64,000 bases of DNA from Phaeobacter sp. CECT 5382 (GTDB lineage Bacteria > Pseudomonadota > Alphaproteobacteria > Rhodobacterales > Rhodobacteraceae), in NCBI RefSeq assembly GCF_001457775.1, contig NZ_CYSG01000007.1:1-64000 (forward strand), read 5' to 3'. The position numbers and the translations under genes are program-made. Below, one piece after another: positions 27,560 to 35,246 of the stretch. Numbering within the stretch: position 1 is the first letter of the stretch; the number at the start of each line of letters is the position of its first letter. Below the pieces are notes generated by a model, which was not told where the DNA came from, did no database searches, and worked only from the letters and a program-made list of their open reading frames with translations.

Positions 27560-28309
27560 ATGTCTAGGAAATTCGTTCATTTCATTGAAGACATCTCTAG
27601 CAAGATGGTCTCTGCTGTCACACCAGATGACCGATGGGCCCAGTTCGGTGCCATTTTGGCAAAGTTTGGGGCCAATGCTGTGAATGCCGCCGAAATAGAT
27701 GTCAAAGCCGGAGCACCGCTCTGGTTTCGCAGCTCACTCAAAGAACCGATCCTTAAGACCTATCTTTCCGAGGGTCACTTTGAGAACGACATTGTTGTAA
27801 GGCACGCAGCGCAGGATGGCGCTCCCCTAGTTTGGTGTCCTCAAAACCAGTTGCGCCACATGAGTGACAAAAAGCAGCGAAGCTTTGGCAAATTCGTTCT
27901 GAACTCGGGATATCATTCTCTTGTTTCTCACACCATGAATGGGCCTATTTCGGGGCGTGTTCGAAATTTGACTTTCTGCACCCAACACGCCCCGCAAGAA
28001 ATCCTGCAGGCGACAAACCTCAAGCGTATTCAGCTGGCTCTGAACCTCCTGTTGCCCTGGCTTGAATGGCCAAAGGACCAAAGCCAGCCCCAGTGTATCC
28101 CCATTGCCCGCCCCGCCCTGTCGCCCCGAGAGAGCGAAGCGCTCAGCTATCTTGCCAATGGGTTGATGAACGCCCGCATTGCCAGGGCGATGAACATCAC
28201 AGAAGCAACGGTTGCCAAACATCTGAATGGGGCGAAGCTCAAGCTTGGCGCTAAGACACGCACCCAAGCGGTTGCCATCGCCATCCTAGAGCATCGCATT
28301 CAGCTGTAA
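27560..28309 (+). CDS. LuxR-type regulator without adjacent luxI (LuxR solo)
   Basis: A 249-residue protein with an N-terminal autoinducer-binding-like domain and a C-terminal LuxR HTH (LSPRESEALSYLANGLMNARIA, then ITEATVAKHLNGAKLKLGAK). In the ligand domain the Tyr, Asp and second Trp of the classical set fit (TYLSEGHFENDIVV, PLVW), but the first Trp and the Pro after Asp appear replaced (Leu/Ile and Ile), so the ligand may not be an ordinary acyl-homoserine lactone. No synthase gene is in the window. The DUF995 gene downstream is a possible target. Confidence 0.88.
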   Translation: MSRKFVHFIEDISSKMVSAVTPDDRWAQFGAILAKFGANAVNAAEIDVKAGAPLWFRSSLKEPILKTYLSEGHFENDIVVRHAAQDGAPLVWCPQNQLRHMSDKKQRSFGKFVLNSGYHSLVSHTMNGPISGRVRNLTFCTQHAPQEILQATNLKRIQLALNLLLPWLEWPKDQSQPQCIPIARPALSPRESEALSYLANGLMNARIARAMNITEATVAKHLNGAKLKLGAKTRTQAVAIAILEHRIQL

Positions 28310-28409
28310 ACATAGCGAAACCACTACCTGTTCCTACCCTCTCAATCCGCCCACACTTTGAGGCGTGATTTCGCAGTTCAACAGTTCTTGATTGTAAGAG
28401 GGAATGCAT

Positions 28410-28886
28410 ATGTTTGATTTTCAAAGCTCAGCCAAATTTATCACGAGTGCGGTTTTTGCCTGTCTTGTTGCAGCCACACCATCAAAGGCCGTTTCGCCGG
28501 ACCGGCAACGCCCCGTCAGCGGTGAAAGCGTCATCGAGATCTACTCCGGGAAGACCTGGATCTGGGAACACGGCGGATCCTACTGGGGTAGAGACGGCAG
28601 CTTTCGCGGTCTTTGGAAAGAAACGAACGTCGGGATCGGCAAATGGTATGCCACCAGCAAAGGTAAACTTTGCTACGAGGCCACTTGGTATGGCGCCAAA
28701 GATTCGCCAGGCGAAGACATCAAGCGCTGCTGGCGTCATGTGGTCGATAGCGAGGGGGCTATATGGAAACAAAACATGGATACTAAAGATTGGTACAGGC
28801 CAACAAAGGAATTTTCCGAACGCTTGCAGGCCGGCAACAAGGTCCAAGCCGCAGTCAATCGTCTAGTCCGCAGATACGGGATCTAG
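28410..28886 (+). CDS. DUF995 exported protein
   Basis: A 158-residue protein with a signal peptide (FITSAVFACLVAATPSKA) and a DUF995-like body: IYSGKTWIWEHGGSYW, GLWKETNVGIGKWYATSKG and KLCYEATWYG, with Cys pairing possible between the KLCY and KRCW cysteines. Function of the family is unknown. ATG 28404 and ATG 28410 are both in frame; spacing from GAGGGA favours 28410. It lies 100 bp after the LuxR solo on the same strand and could be co-transcribed with it. Confidence 0.75.
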   Translation: MFDFQSSAKFITSAVFACLVAATPSKAVSPDRQRPVSGESVIEIYSGKTWIWEHGGSYWGRDGSFRGLWKETNVGIGKWYATSKGKLCYEATWYGAKDSPGEDIKRCWRHVVDSEGAIWKQNMDTKDWYRPTKEFSERLQAGNKVQAAVNRLVRRYGI

Positions 28887-28902
28887 TTGAGGGTTCGTCG
28901 GA

Positions 28903-29172
28903 CTACTTTAATTGGCTGTCTTTTGAACCACGTCGATTGATACCACCGCGCGTCTTATGCGCGCCGTCACGCTCCTGCTGACACTCGATGCAAAGCTTTA
29001 CCCCGGGAACTGCCAAACGGCGCTTCTCGGGGATCTCTTCCTCACATTCGGCACAATGGCTCAGGCTTTCCCCCTGGGGCCGTTTTTGTGCCTGCATCCG
29101 CGCCAGCTCATCCTTGAGTGTCGCCTCGATCTGCTCACTCACCGCGCCGTCCTGCGCCCATCCACCTGCCAT
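28903..29172 (-). CDS. DksA/TraR family zinc-finger protein
   Basis: An 89-residue small DksA/TraR-type protein. The C4 zinc finger is CAEC and CIEC separated by 17 residues, after a short coiled-coil stretch (IEATLKDELARMQAQK). It lacks the long coiled coil of true DksA, so it resembles the short TraR/YbiI group that bind the RNA-polymerase secondary channel. AGGAGG seven bases from ATG 29172 decides the start; the frame is open to 29217. Confidence 0.88.
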   Translation of the reverse strand: MAGGWAQDGAVSEQIEATLKDELARMQAQKRPQGESLSHCAECEEEIPEKRRLAVPGVKLCIECQQERDGAHKTRGGINRRGSKDSQLK

Positions 29173-29460
29173 GAAACGTCCTCCTGTCGCCACATAGGCC
29201 TGCCCTTCATGAGACACGACCCTAAACCAAAACTGATCCGGCCCGCAAACCCGCCCATTTGGCGCCAGCGCCGCCGCGTTTCATTTCCGTAAAACGGGCA
29301 TGCCACCTAAATTAGTGAACCACGGAATATCTGACAATTACAGTCAAATATTTGAAATTGAACGCTTTTCCCACACACCGCTATTGACGGCGCGGCCACT
29401 GCACTTTATTCAAGTTACAGGAACTGCAGCTAGCCGGATCACTAGGCAGCAAGCAGCACG

Positions 29461-29556
29461 CTAATCCAGCCAGTCCAGGCCCCCCTGGACAAGCCAGACA
29501 GCCAGCCCCGCCAGCAACTTAATGATCTTAGCCAGCCGTTCCTCTTCGTTTGGAAT
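29461..29556 (-). CDS. Possible 31-residue amphipathic peptide, ATT start
   Basis: Minus-strand frame reading IPNEEERLAK, a hydrophobic helix (KIIKLLAGLAVWLV) and a QGGLDWLD end. Codons are those favoured by neighbouring genes. A stop codon directly precedes the first codon, so the only initiator able to give the whole peptide is ATT, with AGGA eight bases upstream; CTG at 29535 is an alternative. The size and amphipathic helix recall small membrane peptides such as type I toxins, but there is no homolog I can name, and it could be a fossil or chance frame. Confidence 0.25.
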   Translation of the reverse strand: MPNEEERLAKIIKLLAGLAVWLVQGGLDWLD

Positions 29557-29754
29557 TTAGACTTATCCTGATTTCGGTCCAGCGCCCTGATAGCTTTGCT
29601 GCCGACAGGGGGGGGCCAGAAACATCGATCAAAGCAAGGTACGCCCTACGCCCGCCAGCCCTAAAGGCCAGCCCGCTCGCAGTTTCAGATTTCGTGACAG
29701 CTCTCTATCGCCAGCTGACAGCAAGCCAATAAGAACACAAGGTAACGCGACCAC

Positions 29755-29799
29755 AGCAAAAACAGAGGGCGAAGCGCGTCGGCTCCGCCCCCTGTGGCT
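29755..29799 (-). terminator. rpoH terminator
   Basis: On the minus strand AGGGGGCGGAGC pairs with GCTTCGCCCTCT (with G-U pairs), followed by GTTTTTG. It lies about 80 bp after the rpoH stop. Confidence 0.75.
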
Positions 29800-29876
29800 A
29801 AATCCTAACCTGTTATTGCAGCGCTGGTCGTTTTGCCGAACCATCCATTTCGGAACACGGCAGGCCTACGACTTGG

Positions 29877-30773
29877 TTACTGTGTCGCCAGCATGCCTTT
29901 GGCGGCGGCCAACTCGCGCATTTTCTTTTGCAGTTTTTCAAAGGCGCGCACCTCAATCTGACGGATCCGCTCCCGGCTCACATCATATTGCGTGCTCAGC
30001 TCTTCCAAGGTTTTGACCTTATCCGCCAAACGCCGCTGGGTGAGAATATCCTTCTCCCGGTCGTTCAGCACATCAAGGGCCTGCCCCAACAGTTCGCGGC
30101 GGGCTTCCAGCTCATCACGGGCTTCATAATCGCCGGCCTGGTCCGCATCCTCGTCTTCGAGCCAGTCCTGCCACTGCATGGTGCCCTCGCCCTCGCTGCC
30201 AACTGTGGCATTGAGCGAGGCATCCCCACCGGACATGCGGCGGTTCATTGAGATCACTTCAGCTTCGGTCACACCCAGATCATGGGCAATCTTGGCGACG
30301 TTCTCAGGACGCAGGTCGCCCTCTTCCAATGCGCCAATACGGGCCTTGGCCTTGCGCAGGTTGAAAAACAGCTTCTTTTGCGCCGAGGTAGTGCCAAGTT
30401 TCACCATCGACCAAGACCGCAGGACATACTCCTGGATCGAGGCACGGATCCACCACATGGCATAGGTCGCCAAACGGAAGCCTTTTTCGGGATCAAAGCG
30501 TTTGACCGCCTGCATCAGACCGACGTTTGCTTCGGAAATAACTTCGGCCTGTGGCAGGCCATAGCCGCGATAGCCCATGGCAATCTTAGCGGCCAAGCGC
30601 AGGTGCGAGGTGACCATCCGATGCGCAGCACCAGTGTCTTCCTTTTCCACCCAGGCCTTTGCCAGCATGTATTCTTCTTCCGGCTCCAACAGAGGGAATT
30701 TGCGAATTTCCTGCATGTAGCGGTTCAGACCACCCTCAGGGGTTGGTGCGGGCAGATTTGCATAATTAGCCAT
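29877..30773 (-). CDS. rpoH: Heat-shock sigma factor RpoH
   Basis: A 298-residue sigma-32 type factor. Region 2 is ANVGLMQAVKRFDPEKGFRL ending in YAMWWIRASI, followed by the RpoH-box-like QKKLFFNLRK, which is characteristic of heat-shock sigma factors. Region 4 with its HTH is at the C-terminus (TLEELSTQYDVSRERIRQI). It directs RNA polymerase to chaperone and protease genes; alphaproteobacteria often have two copies, and this window shows one. GGGAGGGA precedes the ATG. A TGTGA-N6-TCACA palindrome lies about 140 bp upstream. Confidence 0.96.
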   Translation of the reverse strand: MANYANLPAPTPEGGLNRYMQEIRKFPLLEPEEEYMLAKAWVEKEDTGAAHRMVTSHLRLAAKIAMGYRGYGLPQAEVISEANVGLMQAVKRFDPEKGFRLATYAMWWIRASIQEYVLRSWSMVKLGTTSAQKKLFFNLRKAKARIGALEEGDLRPENVAKIAHDLGVTEAEVISMNRRMSGGDASLNATVGSEGEGTMQWQDWLEDEDADQAGDYEARDELEARRELLGQALDVLNDREKDILTQRRLADKVKTLEELSTQYDVSRERIRQIEVRAFEKLQKKMRELAAAKGMLATQ

Positions 30774-30899
30774 TCAGTCGGTCCCTCCCAAATACATCTG
30801 GTCTCGATGTTTATTAACTTAACATTACTTCATATGGGTTAGCGCCAAACACCTTTCAAGAGGTGCCTACAAGAAACACTATATATTTCGCCATCAGAA

Positions 30900-30925
30900 C
30901 TATCTGTGACATCCGTCACAGATAG
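30900..30925. promoter_or_regulatory. Perfect palindrome containing TGTGA-N6-TCACA
   Basis: Eleven-base arms CTATCTGTGAC and GTCACAGATAG flank ATCC. The centre is an exact CRP-type consensus, 13 bp after the rluD stop and about 140 bp upstream of rpoH. It could be a CRP/FNR-superfamily site for rpoH or an rluD mRNA 3' hairpin; no T tract follows on the minus strand. Confidence 0.5.
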
Positions 30926-30937
30926 CAAAATTTAATA

Positions 30938-31978
30938 TCACTTAGTTTCAGGAGCTTGTCTCAAAACGGCAATCAAGCCTGCCATGTCATCCGGCAAGGG
31001 CGCTTCAAATCGCATTGCCTCACCGCTGACGGGGTGAATGAACCCCAAGACCGCCGCATGCAGTGCCTGTCGGGGAAAAGACTGAACTGCTGCAATAGCG
31101 GCCGGGGTCAGCGACTTGGCAGCCAGTTTCCGTTTGCCACCATAGGTCGGATCCCCAACCAGACTGTGGCCCGCATGAGTCATATGCACCCGGATCTGAT
31201 GGGTACGCCCGGTTTCCAGCCAGCATTCAATCAGGGCTGCTACTGGTGGGGTGCCAAAGGGCTCGACAATACGGGACCGCGTCACCGCGTGGCGTCCGCC
31301 CTGAAACAACACCGCCTGGCGCTGCCGGTCATGTTTGTGACGTGCCAGCTGGGTCGTCAGCTTCAGAATGTTTCCGGTCTCGAAACTGGTGCCCCGCACA
31401 CCGCGCAGACGCGGGTCATTAGCATCGGGCACACCATAACAAATGGCGCGGTAGTAGCGTTCTACCGTGTGTTTCTCGAACTGGGTCGCCAGCCCCTGAT
31501 GTGCCACATCGGATTTTGCGACAACCAGCAACCCCGAGGTTTCTTTGTCGATGCGGTGCACGATACCGGGGCGCTTTACACCGCCAACACCCGACAGGTT
31601 TTCACCACAGTGATGCAGCAGCGCATTCACCAATGTGCCCGACGGTGTGCCCGGTGCCGGGTGCACAACCATGCCAGCAGGCTTGTTGATGACAATCAGA
31701 TCGTCATCTTCATAAATCACGTCCAGCGGGATGTCTTCGGGGCCGATATGGCTGTCTTCGGCCTCTTCCACTGCAATGCGGATCTGCGCGCCTTCGGCAA
31801 CACGCGCCTTGGCATCCGTGACCACGACATCATCCACCATCAGGCTACCGGCCTCGATCAGGCGGGAAAGACGCGTACGCGACAAGGTCGCTTCCTCTGG
31901 CACATCGCGCGAAACCGCTTTATCAAGCCGCTTAGGCGGGTTTTCCGCAATGACAAACTCAATCCGGCGGCTGCCCAT
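30938..31978 (-). CDS. 23S rRNA pseudouridine synthase, RluD family
   Basis: A 346-residue enzyme. An N-terminal S4 domain (RLDKAVSRDVPEEATLSRTR) precedes the RluA-family catalytic domain with GIVHRIDKETSGLLVVAK, whose Asp is the nucleophile, and the late LETGRTHQIRVHM motif. RluD makes pseudouridines in helix 69 of 23S rRNA. The start at 31978 has GGAAGGA seven bases upstream; that RBS lies inside the first codons of the opposite-strand gene at 31977, so the two start codons overlap in a CATG. Confidence 0.92.
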   Translation of the reverse strand: MGSRRIEFVIAENPPKRLDKAVSRDVPEEATLSRTRLSRLIEAGSLMVDDVVVTDAKARVAEGAQIRIAVEEAEDSHIGPEDIPLDVIYEDDDLIVINKPAGMVVHPAPGTPSGTLVNALLHHCGENLSGVGGVKRPGIVHRIDKETSGLLVVAKSDVAHQGLATQFEKHTVERYYRAICYGVPDANDPRLRGVRGTSFETGNILKLTTQLARHKHDRQRQAVLFQGGRHAVTRSRIVEPFGTPPVAALIECWLETGRTHQIRVHMTHAGHSLVGDPTYGGKRKLAAKSLTPAAIAAVQSFPRQALHAAVLGFIHPVSGEAMRFEAPLPDDMAGLIAVLRQAPETK

Positions 31979-32294
31979 GACTGATCCTTCCAAGCCTGAA
32001 ATCCAAGATGAGCCTCCGCAGCTCAAATTCCTGCGGCGACTGGTCACCACTTTGACTGTGGTGATGATTGGCGGGCTTGTAGTGGTTATCAGCCTGCTTG
32101 TCATCCGCTTGTCTGCTGATGGCCCCAGCCTGCCCGCAGACCTGACACTGCCCGCAGGTGTCACCGCGCAGGCTGTGACCTTTGGTCAGGGCTGGGTCGC
32201 GGTTGTGACCACCGACAACCGGATCCTGATTCTGGATCCCGAGACCAGCGCGCTGCGCCAGGAAATCGCGATCACCCCGCCAGCGACCGATTAA
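31977..32294 (+). CDS. DUF6476 family membrane protein
   Basis: A 105-residue protein with one transmembrane helix (LVTTLTVVMIGGLVVVISLL, residues about 20-43) and a periplasmic domain carrying WVAVVTTDNRILILDPETSA, a single beta-propeller-like blade. The family is found next to rluD in Rhodobacterales; no function is known. The RBS is poor and its leader would be antisense to the start of rluD. Start-codon overlap with rluD is described separately. Confidence 0.82.
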   Translation: MTDPSKPEIQDEPPQLKFLRRLVTTLTVVMIGGLVVVISLLVIRLSADGPSLPADLTLPAGVTAQAVTFGQGWVAVVTTDNRILILDPETSALRQEIAITPPATD

Positions 32295-32345
32295 GCCCGC
32301 ATCTCGTCAGCGACCTCCAGTGACCTCCCGCTACCAAAGGCCCTG

Positions 32346-32843
32346 CTAGGCGGTCTCATCCACCAGCTGCACGCCCCAGCTTTGCTCGACCAGATCCTGC
32401 CCGAACGAATGCACTGGCTTGCTACTGAGCAGCTGCCAGCCGAAGGCCGTGTATAGGGCGCAGGCTGCATGGTGGCTTTCATGGGTCCAAAGCTGCATGT
32501 CGCGATACCCTGCGCTGCGCGCAAAATTCATACACTGACGCAGCAGCAGTTTTCCCAATCCCTGACCGCGAGCCTCTGGCGTGAGCAGAAACAGCCGCAG
32601 CTTTGCAGTCTGCGAGCCTTGGCGCACACAAAAGATCGACCCCAGGCGCTGATCGCCACGGTGGGCGATCCAGCCCTGTTCGCAAGCCGGGTCATGATCA
32701 AGGCAGAAGTCATGTAGAATTTCCGCGACCAGAGGGCCAAAGCTTTCATCAAAGCCTTCATCACGCGCATAGAGATCCTGATGGCGGGCAACCAGCCACT
32801 GGCTATCTGTAGGAACGAATCGGCGGAGCGCAATTTCGGACAT
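32346..32843 (-). CDS. GNAT family N-acetyltransferase
   Basis: A 165-residue acetyltransferase related to those found fused to MarR-type domains: LRLFLLTPEARGQGLGKLLL is motif A with the acetyl-CoA pyrophosphate loop, followed by LWTHESHHAACALYTAFGW. It stands alone between DUF6476 and DUF6324 genes. Acceptor unknown. Confidence 0.9.
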   Translation of the reverse strand: MSEIALRRFVPTDSQWLVARHQDLYARDEGFDESFGPLVAEILHDFCLDHDPACEQGWIAHRGDQRLGSIFCVRQGSQTAKLRLFLLTPEARGQGLGKLLLRQCMNFARSAGYRDMQLWTHESHHAACALYTAFGWQLLSSKPVHSFGQDLVEQSWGVQLVDETA

Positions 32844-32934
32844 GCCCCATCAAAGCCCAGAGCCCGCTTGCCTTTCAACCCTCTGCGGTCTAGCACCTAA
32901 GACTGGCAATAATATGCGACCGCAGGAGTGCAAA

Positions 32935-33123
32935 ATGGGTATCAATAGCGAACGCGATATCGAAGCAAACATGCAGATCGGCCCCACCGATCAGGGTATG
33001 GTGCGTCTCTTTATTCAGGCAGGCGACGTCGAGATCCCGATGGATTTCGACCCCGAGGAAGCCGAAGAGATTGCCGAAGAAATCCGCGCCGCAGCCCAAG
33101 CTGCCCGGATTGTCGCAGGTTAA
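32935..33123 (+). CDS. DUF6324-type small acidic protein
   Basis: A 62-residue acidic protein ending in an amphipathic helix (DPEEAEEIAEEIRAAAQAAR). It matches my recollection of DUF6324, a short Rhodobacterales family without known function. GCAGGAG precedes ATG 32935; the frame continues upstream but lacks support there. Confidence 0.72.
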   Translation: MGINSERDIEANMQIGPTDQGMVRLFIQAGDVEIPMDFDPEEAEEIAEEIRAAAQAARIVAG

Positions 33124-33277
33124 TCACAGGTAGGCTTATCAAAGGCAGGCCGGTTACGCCTCCGTCTCTGCTTTACCATGGGCCCCTGCCACAGTATTTG
33201 TGGCGGGCGGCATCACATCAGATTTAGCCCCCAACCACCGCTCTGTCGCTCATGTCCGGCCCGTCACGGCTCTCCAG

Positions 33278-33751
33278 TCACAGCTCTGAAGAGGGCTGGG
33301 AAATCAAAAGCCCGTCACGCCCAAAACGCGGATCGCGCAGCGACTGTAAACGCCGCGCTGCATCCATGGCAAATTTCTGCACCAGCTTCTTGCGCCGCGC
33401 CCCTGCCAGCTTTTCCTCTGGCGCCATGCGTACCACCTCGCCATCATAGTCATCCGCAATGATCAGGCCGGTCTCATCCGGCAACAGCTCGACCGGGAAT
33501 TCCAGGTCCACTGCCCAGAAATAACGGTCGCACCAGTCCAGATAACCCTGCCACTTATTGTCTGACTGAAAATCAGCGCGGCTGGATTTGCATTCGACCA
33601 CCCACAGCTCGCCCTTGGGGCCCAAGGCCATCACATCCACCCGCAGCCCGCGCATGGGGACAAATTCCTCCAGCACGGCAAAGCCAAGCCCGCGCAGATG
33701 CCGCGACACACCACGGGCCAATCGCTGTCCTGGTTGCAAGTCACTAGCCAT
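33278..33751 (-). CDS. mmcB: MmcB family DNA repair protein
   Basis: A 157-residue PD-(D/E)xK-like protein. The nuclease core reads RVDVMALGPKGELWVVECKSS (Asp and Glu-x-Lys), followed by DWCDRYFWAVD. MmcB in Caulobacter is a LexA-controlled damage-response protein involved in DNA damage tolerance. The start at 33751 gives the family N-terminus (MASDLQPGQRLARGVSRHL); the frame is open to 33811. I see no clear LexA site. Confidence 0.85.
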   Translation of the reverse strand: MASDLQPGQRLARGVSRHLRGLGFAVLEEFVPMRGLRVDVMALGPKGELWVVECKSSRADFQSDNKWQGYLDWCDRYFWAVDLEFPVELLPDETGLIIADDYDGEVVRMAPEEKLAGARRKKLVQKFAMDAARRLQSLRDPRFGRDGLLISQPSSEL

Positions 33752-33894
33752 ACCCAAATGTGAACAATAGGAGAACGAATTGCAAGCCCTCCTATAGCGT
33801 CCAGTCCCCATCCCCCGAACCGCAGCACCGCTATTTCATCGCGCGGCGGCTCCATTTTGACAGGACTGTTTTGCCAAGCCCCCTTGCTTTGGCT

Positions 33895-34045
33895 CTCGGC
33901 TGTGACTACCTAGTGTCGTGGCGGGTTCTGCCCTTCTCGTGACAGGCAGCATTCCAGTGGCCTTAAGCAATTCCACGGGAGCTGGCTCTGTTCGGATCCT
34001 GGTCCGTTTACCTGGCGCCCACCTGTACATACAGGTCCCCGGGAA
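33895..34045 (+). ncRNA. ssrS: Probable 6S RNA
   Basis: The transcript can fold as a 6S rod. GUGGCG-GGU (from 33919) pairs with ACC-CGCCCAC (to about 34023) as the closing stem. A central bubble follows, whose 3' side carries a small CGGA/UCCG hairpin. The apical stem is GACAGGCAGC against GCUGGCUCUGUU, with GUGG/CCAC around CCUUAAGCAAUU. A TTGACA lies at 33857. The 62-codon plus-strand frame across it has no coding character. Boundaries are approximate, and assignment rests on topology and sequence memory, not on a covariance model. 6S RNA would sequester sigma-70 holoenzyme. Confidence 0.55.
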
Positions 34046-34128
34046 TCAAAGCCGCACGGATGTTTGGTGGTCCCGTCACATTTCATGCCAGATGCTCCAG
34101 ACGTAGCTGGCACAAAACAATAGTCGGC

Positions 34129-34174
34129 AAAGAAAAACCCGCGCCTCTCTTCAGAGGGCGCGGGTTTTTCTTTA
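34129..34174. terminator. Strong bidirectional terminator
   Basis: CCCGCGCCTCT and AGAGGGCGCGGG form a perfect-looking stem with a CTTC loop; AAAGAAAAA and TTTTTCTTT flank it symmetrically. It can end the ncRNA transcript and the minus-strand gene at 34222. Confidence 0.92.
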
Positions 34175-34221
34175 TATGACCACAGATGTTCAGATCCGCA
34201 GCAGCTATCAACGCGCGTGCC

Positions 34222-34557
34222 TTAGTGGCGCCGCGTCAACTGGCGATGTTGTTTTGATTCGGCCTTTGCCCGTGCGGGAACCAGCGCTGGTTCAAAGCGA
34301 TGCGCGACAGGAGTGCCCCCACGAGGGCCTGATTTTTTCTCGGCCATCGACATGATCACCCAAGCAAACTGCACGCCTGCAAAAACGATCCCATTCATGA
34401 ACCACAACAGGAAGACCGCCAGAATGCCATCGCTGGACTGGCTAACCAGCCCCCAGAGGTTCATCACATTGAACCAGAGCAGCATCGCGACAAAGCCAGC
34501 GGCAATCGCAAATCCGATGATGACGTTCTTGATATAGAGTTTGACCAGTTTGGGCAT
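34222..34557 (-). CDS. Small two-helix membrane protein, unknown function
   Basis: A 111-residue protein with two transmembrane helices (VIIGFAIAAGFVAMLLWFNV and AVFLLWFMNGIVFAGVQFAW) and a basic, His/Arg-rich cytosolic tail. No domain name recognised; it resembles conserved Rhodobacterales hypotheticals. GAGGTCGAG precedes ATG 34557; the frame is open to 34593. Confidence 0.7.
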   Translation of the reverse strand: MPKLVKLYIKNVIIGFAIAAGFVAMLLWFNVMNLWGLVSQSSDGILAVFLLWFMNGIVFAGVQFAWVIMSMAEKKSGPRGGTPVAHRFEPALVPARAKAESKQHRQLTRRH

Positions 34558-34707
34558 CTCGACCTCATTTCGTTGCATAGATAAGCTAAGCACTCAAAGG
34601 TCGGACGTCCAGCGCCTGCGTCAATATTGGTGGATTTTGGCTTAGCGCCAGTGTCGCAGCCCACTTCCATTCCGGCTCCATTCCGGCAACCTTTTGCCCA
34701 GACAAAG

Positions 34708-34742
34708 AAAAACGCCCCAGGAAAAACCGGGGGCGCGTTTTC
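34708..34742 (-). terminator. Terminator of the rib-nusB operon
   Basis: On the minus strand CGCCCCCGG and CCTGGGGCG enclose TTTTT and are followed by TTTTTCTTTG, about 25 bp after the nusB stop. Confidence 0.88.
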
Positions 34743-34763
34743 TGTCATTGCCGTTTTTTGGTC

Positions 34764-35246
34764 TCAGAACGCTTCGGGCTTTGCCTCGCGCGCCATGTGA
34801 TCCAATACGCCATTGACGAATTTCGATTCCTTGCCTTCGGGAAAGAAGGCCCGGGCAATATCGACGAACTCGTTGATCACCACCTTGGGCGGTGTTTTCG
34901 ACTGCGTAAATTCGGCGCCGGCCGCGCGGAACAAGGCTCGCAGGGTCGGATCAATTCGGGCAATCGGCCATTTGGCAACCAGCGCGCGGTCGGTCATCTG
35001 GTCGATCGGGCCCTGATAGTTCACCGCATCCTTCACCAGTTTGCGAAAAAGCGCGGTGTCACCTTCGGCCATCTCGTCGCCCTCATAAACCGCGCCAAAA
35101 CGGTGGTTTTCGAATTCAGCAATCACCTTGTCAAAGGTCTGATCGCTGTGTTCCATCTGGAACAGCGCCTGCACGGCATAAAGCCGGGCTGCAGATTTCA
35201 TCTGGGTCTTGCCATTGCCCTTGGGGGCGCTGTCCGAATTGGTCAT
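34764..35246 (-). CDS. nusB: Transcription antitermination factor NusB
   Basis: A 160-residue all-helical protein (AARLYAVQALFQMEHSDQTF at the start, LFRAAGAEFTQSKTPPKVVINEFV later). NusB with NusE binds boxA in rRNA leaders. It overlaps ribH by four bases (ATGA), the usual ribH-nusB coupling. Confidence 0.95.
   Translation of the reverse strand: MTNSDSAPKGNGKTQMKSAARLYAVQALFQMEHSDQTFDKVIAEFENHRFGAVYEGDEMAEGDTALFRKLVKDAVNYQGPIDQMTDRALVAKWPIARIDPTLRALFRAAGAEFTQSKTPPKVVINEFVDIARAFFPEGKESKFVNGVLDHMAREAKPEAF

Larger units (their letters stand above)
29173..29876. other. 700-bp gene-poor region downstream of rpoH
   Basis: No conventional gene is convincing. Visible items are a possible 31-codon minus-strand frame (29461-29556), a small palindrome TCCAGG-CCC-CCTGGA near 29474, repeated GCCAG words between 29467 and 29730, a run of eight G at 29608-29615, and the rpoH terminator at 29755-29799. 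Base composition is less GC-biased than the surrounding genes. Confidence 0.5.

Noticed and set aside
33918-34106. 62-codon plus-strand frame over the ncRNA candidate
   Set aside because: No clear RBS and the DNA is better explained by RNA pairing; treated as non-coding.
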